This document shows positions 24,291 through 36,928 of a stretch of 64,000 nucleotides of DNA, piece after piece. Both the position numbers and the translations under genes were made by a program. The DNA comes from Heterodera schachtii (Eukaryota > Nematoda > Chromadorea > Rhabditida > Heteroderidae). Each line of letters starts with the position of its first letter. The stretch's first letter is position 1. A model generated the notes under the pieces. That model worked only from the letters and a program-made list of their open reading frames with translations. It made no database searches and was not told the DNA's origin. The stretch spans positions 628,216 to 692,215 of the forward strand of contig SIJG01000063.1 of NCBI GenBank assembly GCA_023374025.1. The letters run 5' to 3'.

Positions 24291-25492
24291 CAATTGAGAA
24301 ATTTTTGCCCTTCTGGCTAATATAAATTGACCCCAAACAAGCGAATTTGTCCATTTTTGGACAAAATCTTTCGAGAAAGCGATCAAAATTTTCAAAAAAT
24401 TTCTCGGCGGCGCCTATTAGCACCGCTGTGCCACCCCCCCCCCCCCCAAAAAAAAATTTATTTTTTGTTTGTCACGGTAATTTGAAACCCGTCAACATGT
24501 ATGCATCGAATCAATTTTTGAACAATTCTTTTCACCTCTATATTTCAATTAATTTTAATTTCGAAGGAAAAATTTTAAAAAAATATTGTACAAATATTCC
24601 AATATGCCAACCATTCATTTTGTGGTTAAAAATCAATGGATTGATTGATTGTCACGAGCTAAATTATTAAATAATAAATATATAATTATTATTTGAAAAT
24701 TTTTGTATGGTTAGAGCAATATGTAAAGATTGTCGATTTTGCGGGTCTCAGTCCCCCAAAACCGCATTTTATAGAATAATTTTTGTCTAATATTTATGTA
24801 CAAGAGCTAGAAACATAAAATTTTCCTTTATATTTTTATCGAAATAGGTAATAAATAAAAAAAAAAATTGGCCATTTTTAGACAAATTCTTTTTATAAAT
24901 TTGGTCATAAATTCAAAAATTTCCAGGTTGGCACCTTCTGAAGCTATGAACCCCCCCCCCCCTCGCTACCATTTCAAAATGAAAAATAAAATTCCAAAAA
25001 TAATTTACATTTTCAAAAATTGGTTACCCAGACAGAAATGAGGACAAAAATAATTTTTCGTGAAAAAATATGTATGGGTTTTGGGTAATCAAATAAACAA
25101 TAATAAGATTTCTAAATAAGTAAAAAAAAAATAGGTAGCTAGGTAATCGAGACCGGGCGGGATCGGTATCCCGTGAGATTCATCGGGATTCAGAGTTGGG
25201 ATCCCTCCCAACAAATTCGCCAATCCCATGGTATCAGGATTGAATTCACGAACAATTCCATTTTTTTAAATTAAAAAAAGGTGGTCGCGGAGGAAATTTT
25301 GACAAAAAAAAAAAAGAATTAAGTTCAGCAAATCCCGATATCCCACGGGATCCCTAAACACAGGGCTCGGAATTTATCGGGATCGGCATTGGAAGTGATC
25401 CCGACCCAGGATATACCGATATTTTCCAAAATCTTCGGTGTTAATTGGGATCGGCACCCGGTCGGGATCCGACTGGGGGTCCTTCCAATGGC

Positions 25493-25843
25493 TCCCGGAC
25501 AATCGGGCAGTGGACAATTCGACAGTAAAATAAACAAAAAGATAAGAAAATGCCGTCGCCGAAGGGGACCGATTGTGCCTTATCAAGAAAAAAATAGGCA
25601 AATAAAAAAAAAGTGTGAATTCAGTTCTAAAAACCTTATTTTGTTTCAAATTAGTTTGGATTTGGCATTTTGTGAGCGACCGCTGCACATTTGTTGAATA
25701 TAAGCGCTTTTTCTTGCCATTCCTCGCACACGAATGCCGTTCTGTGGATTATGGCACAATCGGTCCCCTTCAGCGCCGGCATTTTCTTTTCTTTTTGTGC
25801 ATTTTACTGTCGGATTGTCCACAGTTTGATTGTCCAGTCACGC
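25493..25843. mobile_element. Foldback (long inverted repeat) element
   Basis: About 80 bp at 25497-25580 (GGACAATCGGGCAG ... TCGACAGTAAAAT ... AAGGGGACCGATTGTGCC) is repeated in reverse at about 25752-25840 (GGCACAATCGGTCCCCTT ... ATTTTACTGTCGGATTGTCC). The spacer is about 170 bp. This is typical of a non-autonomous foldback or MITE-like element. No clear target duplication could be assigned. Confidence 0.7.
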
Positions 25844-26078
25844 CTTCCGACCCCAGCAGTTGTTCGTTCTCTATTAAGTAATAAATAGAAAAACATGAAA
25901 TAAAGTTGGGCCTACAACAGATCCTGCAAGACGCAATTACCGATTTCGAAAATTTCATAATTACGGTGTTAAAATAAGTTTTTTTCATCAACATATTTTC
26001 AAAAATTTAGTTACACATAAAAATTAGAAAATTACAATTTTTGTATGACTGCTGTTTTTTGTCCAACAAAATGAATGA

Positions 26079-26490
26079 ATGCCATGGCCGGAAACGCATT
26101 GCCTTACTAAGCCCATCTCATCATCATCGTCATCTCACGCACGCGCCAAACTGTTACTTGTTTATGCGTTGGCATTTCAACGTGTATGCCATGAACAGTG
26201 TTGGCTGGCTAATGTTATGGCCATTTATTGCCGGAAAACTGACGGCTTTCAACCAATATGGAAATAGCATTGCCAAAATGTGGCACTTATCCACGCTTGC
26301 CTTATGGCATTTTTGTTGCCGGAAACTGACTGCTAAATTAGGTCTACAGGAAATGGAGGGCAGAGTTAAAATGTGGCACATTTTCCGCTCGCTTCGTTTT
26401 ACACACACAAATGCAGTGAAGAATGCTATCAAATCAATGGCAAATGATGGGTCTATTTAAGCAACGGTAATTCTCCCAATTTTCATGCCA
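26079..26490. promoter_or_regulatory. Cluster of ATGCCA motifs upstream of the GH32 gene
   Basis: Five copies of ATGCCA or its reverse TGGCAT lie at 26079, 26170, 26186, 26305 and 26485, within 540 bp of the GH32 start. Far fewer than one would be expected by chance in 410 bp. ATGCCA is the core of the dorsal-gland (DOG) box reported upstream of Globodera effectors. Whether it acts here is unproven. Confidence 0.4.
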
Positions 26491-26618
26491 ATTTAATTTA
26501 TTTGACGCTTCGAAGAAAAAAAAAACTAATTTTCTCTCATCAATTAAATCTGATCACTTTTCCAATCATAATTTTACTCTAATTGATCGCCCCCTTTTCA
26601 ATTCCGCTGATCAACACT

Positions 26619-29600
26619 ATGGATTCTGTGATCAAACGATGCGTGCTGATCAGCACAGCATTTGTACTACTTTTTGTGCTCAAAAGCGATGGCCATACAG
26701 CACGAGAGTTAAATGTGTTGCTGCACCAGGACAGCATTGTACACCTTTGGATTCAGCCCAAAACGCGGGACATGGTCAGTTTAATTTGTAAATAGCCTTA
26801 ATAAGACAGTAATAGATGAAAAGTTGTTACTGTAACTCATTTGTTCGTTAGAGTAAGGTACAATATGCTCAAAGTATGGATTGGAAATCCCATTGGGCAA
26901 TTAAAGAATTGGGGGTAAAATACCGTAGCTCATAAAATCAATGTTCCGTAAGGCTTTGGCATGGGTTAGAGTCCCATCGAACGATTAAGGAATAGGGGTA
27001 AAACACCGTAGCTTAGTGGATTAAGGCAATGTTCCACAAGGCATTGGCATAGGTTGGAGACCCATCCGATGGATACTATTTTACTTACCTTCGAAAGATA
27101 TCATATAAAACTTGCATAAGCAAAAACCAAATTGTTCAGGTAGCAAATGTGTATTTGTGCCCAATTACTGCCGGAGCAACACCAAATGTCGAGACTGAAC
27201 TGGCCGAGCAGCGCCATGTTGCCGAGTGCACGCAGTACTCAACCAACCTGTGGTACGACTTCTACGAGATCAATGGGGTTGACAAAGCTGGCGAATATAT
27301 GCTGAAATGGACCGACTCCACCAAACCTTCGTTGATTTATGTGTACGAACAGAAAACGGTGTGAATTTTTTTTTTTTTAAATTTATTGAAAATTTTGAAA
27401 ATTTAAACCGAAATAATTACAAAACAATTTTTATGGCCATAATTTTTGTGAATAAAAAATATATTTATTTATTTAAATTTGATTTTGTTTACAGGTTCTT
27501 CAAGAGGGCATCCGAATTTTGTTCATCAATGATGAAGCAAAATTGCCAAACCTTGAGAGCAGCTACCATTTCCGTGCTCCATTTGGTATAATTAAAAGCC
27601 GAAAATTAAACAAAAATAATTTTAAATAAATTAAAACTTTATAATTTAAGTATTTAATATTGAAGGATGGAACAGTGACCCAGCTGGCTTTAACCGGTCA
27701 AAAGATGGACTTTTCCATCTGTTCTATCAACATTATCCCCATGCCGTGCAATGGTAAAAAATTTTATTTTAATTTTAGTCAATTAATTTTTTTAATTTAT
27801 TTTAATTAATGCCCCCAGGTCCACCATGTTTTGGGGCCACGCGGTCAGCAAAGATTTGATCAATTGGATTCATTTGCCCATTTTTATGATGCCACCAAAT
27901 TTGTTGCATTTGGATTTTGAAAATGGCCATTTCACCGGCTCAACACTTAATTTGCCAAACGGCGAATTCGGCGTTTTTTGGACACAGCGAATTAGTCAGT
28001 CGAAAATTTGAGATTTTATTTTTTAAATTTAATTATTTAAATTATAAGAAAAATGAAATTTTTAGCCGACTTTCCCCGGGGAACAATTACAGAATTCCCG
28101 TGGAGAGAAGTACAACAATACGTGTCAACAAAGGTAATTTTGTTTTGGCTATTTTTTTAAATAAATTTAATTTTTAATTATTTAAATTAAATTTTCCAAT
28201 TTTTTTCAGAATTTAATTCGACCAGACTGGACCACCAAAAAAACAATCGTCGAAGGCTTTCCAACTGATGTTCCACCGCTTGGCAAGAGCTTCCATGACC
28301 CAGTCGTGTTTTTTGGCCCGGAAGGTTCAATTTTTTATTTATTTTTTTTATAATTTTTCAAAAAATGGAAATTTTCCCAGGTTATTATTACATGACAATT
28401 GGTGGTGAACGAAAAGATGGCTCAGCTGGTGTTGTGCTGTTGTACAGAAACAAGAACAAAAGTGCAGGACCAACTTGACCATGATTGGGAATATCAGGTG
28501 GAAAACTCTAATAAAAAAAAACTAATGAGCAAAATGCCAAAATTTGGCAATAATTTAAAAATTTATGGGGTGGCCAATTTTGAGTGTCTAAAAAATTTAA
28601 ATCTTAATTTGGCCCAAATTTTGAAGGGCGTCGTGTATGAGGACAACCGTTTCGAGTTGCGCTTATGCGAGTGCCCGATGCTTGTCGCAATGGGCGACCC
28701 GCTGGACCGTAACACAAAATGGGTACTGTCATATGTGTCGGACAAAGGCTCATACCCTGTACTTGGCAAGGACGCGGAGGGAAGGTTAGCGATTTAAAAA
28801 CCGGAAATTTTGCAAAATTTATCGGAAAATTCGAAAAACAAAATTTCAGGGAACGAATGAATGCTCTGATTATTGGACATTTTGATGGTCATACGTTTGA
28901 GAAATTGTTTGAACAGCAAATGGACTTTGTTGGCGGCTCATTTGCTTATCAGGTCAAATTTGGCATTCAAATTTGGCACTCATTTTTTGGGGTTTTTGGC
29001 ATACTGTCCCCTCACATTTTTGAAGGGCTTCCATGACCAACAGTCGGGCAGATCATTTACCATCGGATGGATCTGCGACATTGGCTGGATCGGCGACAAC
29101 ACTGGTGACGCGAACTTTGATGGTCGAGGTGGCGTCACGTCGATGACTTTGCCTAAGGCAAAACAAATATAAATTAATAATTTAAAATAAAATTTTTTTA
29201 ATTAATTTTTTTTTTCAGGAATTTGTTCTGAAGGACGACCATTTGATTGTCAGACCGTTGCCCGAGTTGGCCCAACTCCGTCAGAGCAAACAATCCCAAC
29301 AAATAAGGTAGGTTGACTGTGGCTGGTTGTTCTGTGGTCTTTAAATTATACCATTTCCGGAATTCCGGCCTATTGAAACAAAAAAGTTTTTCGAAAATTT
29401 TCTATTTTTTAAAAATATATTTAAAAATGCAACTATTTTTGAGGGACTTTGTCTGTGGTGGTATTTAAATAATTAAATGGAAATTTAATAGATTTTTGTA
29501 CGAAAAATAATTCTTTATATTTTACCATAAAATTCCTGTTTTTTTTTTGAATTTTCATATTTTTTTGTAATTTTAGAAAGGGTGAAAAATACCATTTGGA

Positions 29601-31126
29601 GAAAGGGCATGCCGAACTTTTGTTCCAATTCAAATGGTCCAATGATGATGATGGTTCAGCAGAGGAGAAATTCGTGTTGGACTTGACCCCAACACACTTA
29701 AAACATGGCAAATTGGAGTTCATAATTGACAACAACGGCATTGAGCTGAAGAGGACCTGGTAAATGATGAAAAAAATTTAAAATAATGAATAATTTTAAA
29801 ATAAATAAAAATTATTTAAAGTAATAATGATAGATTTTTATTTAAATATATTTTTTGATTGATTTCTGACAATCCCTATTAATTAATGTTCTTAGGAATA
29901 AGACGCTGCCATACGATAAATAAATATTAAAATTTTTGTAACAAATTTTTTTTTCGTATACTTATTTATGAGATTCGATTAATATTAATCGATTTAAATA
30001 GAGAATAAATTTCTCCACCACTTAATGATATTAAAATGGCTTCAAGGTTTTTTATCACTAAAATTTTTTGAAAAACAAAAGCCCCCCCCCCCCTCCTTTA
30101 CTTTTTGATAAAATTCAAAATCTATCATTTTTTAAATTGCGCCAAAATTTGTATCAATTTTAAAATTTGAAAAATTCCATTTTTATTTGTTTTTAGGGTA
30201 AAAACAAATAAACGTCTGGTGGTGTACAATGTTAAGCCAACCAAAATCCATGTGTTCATCGACTTGGACACTGTGGAATATTTTGCGGACAATGGCCGAT
30301 GGTCGGGCGCCGTTCGTGTGCCAAATGCAAGCCAAGAAAATCGGATCGGAACTGTTGAAGTAAGTCAAAACGGATTAGCCTAATCAATTTTTATTCTAAT
30401 TAATGGTCCAAAGATTAACTGGATACAATTATCTTTAGGGATTATGTCAAGTAAATTGATTTAATTACCCTTATAGAAGCTGAATAGTTTTCCGAATTAT
30501 CACATAAAAAGATAGTTTGGGATTATAGCAAATTTCTTTTCTTGTGGTCAAATCTTTTTTTATGTTAATGCATTAAAATAAAACAAAAAATGAAAAAAAA
30601 ATTAATCGAAACAAATAATTTTTCAAATTCTTCTTTACTATATCACAAAAATAAAATAATTTTGTTGTAATATATTTGACAAAAATTTGTTATTAACAAA
30701 AAAAATATCGGAAATTTATTAATTATATGAAAAATTTTATTTTACTTCGAAGCTTTAAAAAATTTCCGGTGAAAAAAGCATATTTTTTGACATTTTTTTG
30801 GCATTATTCGTCAATTTTTAGCTAATATTTTGGCATTATTTTACGATGCTTTTTTAATCCATCTAAATCCCATTCATTCTGCTGGAAACGATTTCAAGAA
30901 TGACCTTGTACAAAAACCCTCTTATTCTAAGGAATGTCCTTGGAAATAAGGACAATAATTCTCCGCCCCCCTCCCAATTCAGCTGAAAAGCACTCCACTG
31001 GTGCTTGAGCAGTCCAGCTTATGGTATCTGAAATACGGATCACACAAATCCGCGCGGCTTCAACCAAACGGCATCCCATTTGCAATGAACGCTGAAACGT
31101 CGTCATTCAAACAGGATGAAGCCTAA
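26619..31126 (+). CDS. Secreted GH32 beta-fructosidase (invertase/fructanase type), with one apparent frameshift
   Basis: Fifteen exons: 26619-26774, 27140-27358, 27495-27585, 27666-27753, 27819-27994, 28066-28133, 28210-28324, 28381-28497, 28627-28784, 28850-28952, 29026-29157, 29219-29307, 29577-29759, 30197-30359 and 30983-31126. They encode about 666 residues. A signal peptide (CVLISTAFVLLFVL) opens the protein. GH32 marks follow: WNSDPAGF (the nucleophile Asp of the NDPNG site), FYQHYP, MFWGHAVSKDLINW, HFTGST, FHDPVVF (the RDP site, with Arg replaced by His) and CECPML (the acid/base Glu). GH32 enzymes cleave sucrose or fructans. In cyst and root-knot nematodes they were acquired from bacteria and help use host sucrose. 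All exon phases agree except exon 8, which has one extra base at the AAAA run 28458-28461. Intron 11 has a GC donor. Either a sequencing error or a recent loss of function is possible. Confidence 0.9.
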
Positions 31127-31696
31127 AGAAGACATTAATTGTGCCTCATAATCTTTGATTGTCCAAGATATTAGATTAATCGGATTAGTGATCTTGTAGT
31201 AAGCTTTTAATTGGGTATGTATTATTTTCCTCTCAATTTAATGGCTTTGTAAAATTTTATTGTTCCAATTTCCATGCATTTTGGTAAAAATTTATATAAA
31301 TTTATTCGTATTTTACACTTTACATCAATTAAAATTATGAAATTTGATAGAAAATAAGCTCATATTAATTAAAATGTCGTAAGCATCTTTTAGTAAGAAT
31401 TAAAGACATTTTTATAAATAAAATTTTCTTTAAAAATCTCCCAAATTTTAAATTCTATGAATTTAATTCTTCATAAAAATTCAAGAGAAATAATTAACAT
31501 TTAAATACTTTGAAGCTATTAATTCGCTAATTACAGATTTATTAACTAGATTTAAAAATTATTTTCAGAATTTTATTTAATCGAAATTGCAAATCATTTA
31601 ACGCGTTAATTAAACTAATGGCAGTAAAAAATTCACAATTTAAAAATGAATTTATAAAAAAAAGAATTGTATGAGAGATTGGCATTCTGTTCTCGT
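31127..31696. other. Intergenic spacer between convergent genes
   Basis: AT-rich, about 570 bp between the stop of the GH32 gene (+) and the stop of the MIG-18-like gene (-). No feature was seen apart from plausible 3' UTR sequence. Confidence 0.5.
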
Positions 31697-34506
31697 TCAT
31701 CTCGTGCACATTGTGTACCCCTCGGGTGCCAACCGTTGCGCACATTTCTTGGCATGTTCATCCTGGAACTCGTGGTCCTCATTGAACAAACGCTGATTTC
31801 GAAGAATGCATCTTTTTGGGAGGGGGGGGGGGGGTAAATTTGAAAAAATTTAATTGTTTTTTTTAAAACTCGATGCATGAGGAAGAAGCAGCTTCTGTCC
31901 CAGCATCATCCTGTTGCAATTTGCAATAGAACACAAAGTCATCGTCCTTAAATTTTAAAATAAAAATTTAACATTGAAAAAATAAATTAATTATATTTAA
32001 TTTAATAAAAATTATTTTGAATATAATTAAGTATTTATTTTTCTAAAATGTAAAAGGAAAATTAAAAACATATATATAATTGCTCAATTTTGACAAGGAA
32101 ATTTTGGATTAGCATTATTTCATAATTAATGAATTTCATAAATAAGTATAATAAAATTTTATTTAAAACAATCTTGAATCTTTTTTAGAAAAAACATTCT
32201 AAACTTGAAATTTTTTGAATGCTGTATTTGTATAATTTAATCTTAATATAGGGTGAATTATGCAAAAATATTATTATTCTATTTTAAAATATTTTTACCT
32301 GCCAATACAATCCAACACTGTAACGGGTGCCGTCAAAAATGCATCCAATGGGCACCATTCGGAAACCGTCAAAATGTTTGTGTTGGCATTCGTAACTGAA
32401 TTCAAAATGCCAATTTTGGCAAAATGTAAAAATATACGTAGTCAGATTGCGGTCAATGGCATCGCCAACATTTAACCGATTGCCACTTGCTTCATCAACG
32501 CAACCGCCAAGCCACGCATTTTCCAGCACACATTGCCACCAAATTTGTTTCTACACACACAAATAAATAAAATAATTTAAATATATTTTTTTAATTGCCC
32601 ATTTAAAATATTGCTAATTACCTCGCTGTCCACCCAACTTTCGCCCGGCATGTACGTTTTGTCCAATTGTCCGTCCGGCACACAGCCGATCACTTGTCGG
32701 CGCGCATTCTCGCCAAATGGCATGCACTTCATACGGTAACGCCCGGACTGGTAGGTGCCGTTTAATTTCAGGCGTTTACTGTAAGAAAAAAATTTGTAAT
32801 AAAATTATTTTAAATTATCTTTTAAACTTGCCCATTCTCGTCAATACATCCTTGTGTCACAAGCTTTCCCTTTTGGCACTCATACCACACAATGCCACGT
32901 TCAATCTGTGCGAGTCAATCATTAATTGGTGTTTAATTAATTAAAATTAACCAATGACACATAATTTATGTTTAATGAAAGTAATTATCCGTTAAATGCC
33001 TAATTAATGTTTAATAAATACCTGGTCCCCGTTGGCAAACCACTGTGGTGTGTCCTCCCCATTTTGGTCTGTCCAACAATCGTCGTCCCCATGTGGTATG
33101 AATTTGGTTGTGTCAACCACAGTTCCTGATGACACAGCGCTGGCAGTCCCGTTTGAATTGGCACTCTCATTTTTGGCATTTTGTTCGTCCGCCAGCCCTG
33201 AAGACACAAGCGGCACTTCTCCTGAAGAAAAAATTATAATTAATTGAATTCGTTTATATTAATCATAATTTTTGCTTAATTTATTGGTTTGACAATTATT
33301 TCTGGTCGTAATTTATTAGATTTTTGAAAAATATAAGTAATAACGATTATTGAACGTCCATTAATTATTATTGAATCCAATGTTTATTTTATTATTAAAT
33401 TATTAATGAATTAAATAATTTAATTGTACATGAATATTAAGTTGTTAAAATTACTTTTTATTAATTAATTGGAATTATTAATTAAATTATATTACTTTGA
33501 TAAAAATATTTGTTAATTTTTTTTTGATAATATACCTCCCAGTTCGCCACCAGCAACTGAAGGACCCGCAGTTCCGGCCTCATCAGTACGATTCAAATCA
33601 GTCCCATTGTCCGTGATCAGATGCATTGATTCAACCGTGAAATTGAGCGTAATGTTCGGCTCATTTGTCGAAGCAATCAACGGCTGAAAGGTGATTTTTT
33701 TCAATTTGTGATCGTGACCGTACTCATTTACAGTAAAAGAGCGAAAATTGGTTACTGTAAAAAAGCGATCAAACCCAATCATACCACTACAGTTGTGTTG
33801 TTGTTTTGATCAATTTCTTGAGCTGTTGCATTCAAAACTGTTTGAGCGGCTGCTTGATCAGTGCCGTTTTCAGTTGCAGCGATCAAAGCAACAGGTTCAA
33901 TGACGGTGGCGGTGGCATTCTGCACATTTTGCTGATCATTTTCGGATGTAAGCACAGGTGGCTGAAACATTTGATTTTATGTCTGATCAATACCGTATAC
34001 CAGCATCATGATCACCTGAACAGTTGCATTGTTGCCCAGATCACTCGGTTGCACTGTTGTATTAAATGTTTGAAGGGCTTGATCGGTTCCGCCGTCGACA
34101 TCGGCGATCAGTTCCACCGGTTCAGTGCTGGTCGAATTGATTACAGTAGTCGGATCAGATGGCGTTTGGGTTACTGTCTTAAAATGGGTTACGGTTCAAT
34201 GATCAGTTGTTTTATATGCTGATATTTTCTTTTACCGTCTCAGTGCCCTCATTCACCGTAACGTTCAGCTGATCAGTTGCTGTTGTGGTAATTGTCTGGA
34301 AGGCATTGAATGATGAGAAAAAATTGTTGCTACAGTAATTGATCTGCAATTACCGTTTCCGCGGTTGATTCGGTTACTGTTGTTTCTGCGGTGACAGTCT
34401 GATTGGTCAGCGTTTCTGTTGGTTGATCACTAATGATCAAGTCTGTTATGGCCAGCAAAAGGCAGCATGACAGCAGGAGGTGGACAATTGAGTTAACAGT
34501 AAGCAT
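31697..34506 (-). CDS. Secreted Thr/Asn-rich protein with MIG-18-like (fibronectin type I-like) Cys/Trp domains
   Basis: Eleven exons on the minus strand: 34354-34506, 34236-34295, 34016-34177, 33785-33961, 33536-33683, 33022-33221, 32832-32905, 32622-32778, 32299-32550, 31870-31946 and 31697-31811. They give about 524 aa with matching phases. A signal peptide (VHLLLSCCLLLAIT) is followed by about 250 residues rich in Thr, Asn and N-glycosylation sites. These are built from related exons (EPVELIADVDGGTDQA, EPVALIAATENGTDQA). The C-terminal half has repeated Cys/Trp modules: CWTDQNG, GIVWYECQKGKLVTQGC, RYRMKCMPFG, KQIWWQCVLENAWLGGC and DFVFYCKL. They resemble the 'abnormal cell migration protein 18-like fibronectin type I' domain of nematode extracellular matrix proteins. 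Intron 7 needs a GC donor (GG|GCAAGT). The last exon (31697-31811) was chosen because ignoring the intron gives an early stop. The domain name is from memory of the family. Confidence 0.75.
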
Positions 34507-36928
34507 TATTATCTTAATTAATTATTATGTTGATTAAAAAATCTACGAAAATTATTTTCGATCAAATAAAATTCCACCAAGTTTTTCTTGTCTCCGATTT
34601 TATTTAAAAATATTAATTAAGATTTTGGAGATGCCAATAACAATTAAATAGATTGAAATGATGAAAAGCAAAATTAACAACTTTTCAAAAAAATTTTGTC
34701 AATAATTTTAAAAATATTTTTTATTTAGTCATTTAATTAGGTAAATTATAAAAAAAAACAATCAAATTAAAACTGCGAGATGATTTTAATTTTATAGCAG
34801 TTGAAAATTTAATTTTCTATAGCATAATAAATAATAATCAAAGGAACAAATACATTTATTCAAAAATATATTTAAAAAATATTAAAAATAAATGCTTTTG
34901 CCCAACTTTTGGACATGTTCACCCATGTAAACAATAAATAATGAAATGTAGTCTCATTTAACAAATTGTAATATGATGAAGCACACTCAATTCCAAACTT
35001 CTTTATATATAAATACATACGCCTCGCGCCCTCTCCCGTCCCAAATTTTGATGTATTTGCTATGATAATCAAAAATTTATTTTTAAAACGGTTCCAGTTT
35101 TATTGCAGGAAGAGCCCCGGGGGGAGGAAGGCATTGGACGACGACGACTAATTAGTCAGTCCATTGTTATGCGAGCCCCCCAATTAAACAATATTTTTTT
35201 GCTTTGATGCTCGCCGATTGTTGCAACCGATGCGGCGGGAAAAATATTTTTATTTTACGAGTTGTGTTGGGAAGAAGTTTCGCATTACACACACAACGCC
35301 AGAACTTTTACTTTTATTTTGAAAAAAAAAAGAATTTGGCGCGCAGAAACAGCCACGGAAAATTTACTTGACTTTTTTTTATGTAGTTGGTATGGTATGT
35401 ACAGCAACAATAACAACGGAACATTATAGTTTGGCGAAGTGTAAAAAAAGAAGAACTTTTTTTTTATTCATTTTGGCAATTATTTTTTTATGAAAATGGC
35501 AAGCAAACATATTTTAATGCTTTTTTGTCTTTTTTATTAGTTTTATTTTATTTATTTGAATTTAAATTATAAAATTATAAAGTTCAATTTTTTATTTATT
35601 TATTTTCTTTCTTACAATTTTTAAATATTTAAATAATTCGCTCTAAATTAAAATATTTTTGGTCGTTCTTCTTTAATTCATTTATTTGATTAATTTAACT
35701 TTATTTAAACAAAAAATAAATTCATTTGATTATTTTCCAAATTTTTTAATTTATTTCGATATTCGATATTTTTCACAATCTTTAAATTATTTTAATTTTA
35801 AATGTTCAAATTTGAGGTCATAGCAAACAATTATTTAAGAAATTAATTCATTTTTTTAAAAAATTATTTATTTTTCCTCCTTTTCCTCATTATTTCCGGC
35901 ACTTTTCGATTTAATTGATTTATTTTTTAAATAAATTTGATTATTTCTCCAATCTTTGTTTTTTTTTTTGATATTTTTCACAATTCTTAAATAATTTGAA
36001 TTTTAAATTCAAAATTTAAGTGTATAATAATATAATAATAAATAAATTAATTTTCTTTTCTTTTCTTTTAAATATTTCCTGCATTTTTCCCATAAATTTT
36101 TTTCATGCATTTTAATTATTTGCCATTCATAAGCGACCACCGAAACGAAGAACATTCGTCATTTACATTTTATGTCAGTAATTTGGTTGTCATGGTGAGA
36201 GTATAATTTATCACTTTTTAGCTATTAAAGCATTTTTGTGGTGGTGTTCGCGAATTTGTTTGATTTTGGAGCATGAGGAAGAAGAACAAAACGCATCGGC
36301 GGCGGTGGGGAGAAATATGCGCAAAAATTCACACAAAGGAAATTTTTTTATAATTCAAAACAACGATTTGAAAAAATATTTATTATTATTATTAATTGAA
36401 AAATAATGAATATTTGCATTATTTAAGTTTGTTTTTTTAATTTTTTTTTCAAGAAAATGAAAAAAAAATTATATACTAATTTTATTATATTATTTTTTAA
36501 GCTGTATAAAAGGAAAAGAAAAATTAATTTTTTTTTTTTGATTTTTATTTAAATAATGACACCTGAACTTTGTTCAAGAAGGTGATAAAATTTTTCTAAT
36601 ATTAAAATGTTCTTTTAAAAATTATAAAAAAATTTTATATTATTTTTTAAACTTTATAAAAAAAATTAATTTAAATTTGTTTTTCTTTTATTTAAAAAAC
36701 CTCAAAAAAAAATGCATTTTTTCACATTGAAAATTCTTTTATTGATTTCCCATAATATGCGTGAGCAACTTTAAAATTGTGACAAAAGGGCATTTCCCTG
36801 CCCACAGCATTTAATCCAACTAAAAGCCATTAAGCGATGCCAATTCATTCAAATAAGCAACATAGACTTTGCCTTATGTTTTTGCTTAAATTAATTTTTA
36901 AAATTTAGCTAACTTTCGTTCCGATTTA
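34507..36928. other. AT-rich intergenic region between divergent genes
   Basis: About 2.4 kb between the start of the MIG-18-like gene (-) and the start of the zinc-finger gene (+). There are long A/T runs. A more GC-rich patch near 35100-35350 (GAGCCCCGGGGGGAGG) may be promoter sequence. No exon was seen. Confidence 0.5.

Larger units (their letters stand above)
21838..26040. other. Repeat-rich intergenic region
   Basis: No gene was found in about 4.2 kb. It contains copies of the AACTCTTTCxATxATTAATxAAATCGC repeat (22265, 22453, 22565), a 'CATACTCCCCGGTAC' block shared with 14.3 kb, a decayed tandem repeat with CTTCTGATCAGTAGG (24140-24290), the MITE core at 24404-24432, a GGGATC-rich block (25150-25480) and a foldback element (25493-25843). 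Confidence 0.55.

Noticed and set aside
25325..25994. Several overlapping open frames on both strands
   Set aside because: They lie in the GGGATC-rich block and the foldback element. The frames mirror each other because the DNA is an inverted repeat.
26041..26460. 139-codon plus-strand open frame upstream of GH32
   Set aside because: No domain, signal or splice partner. It sits in the presumed promoter, contains repeated short blocks, and its minus strand is also open.
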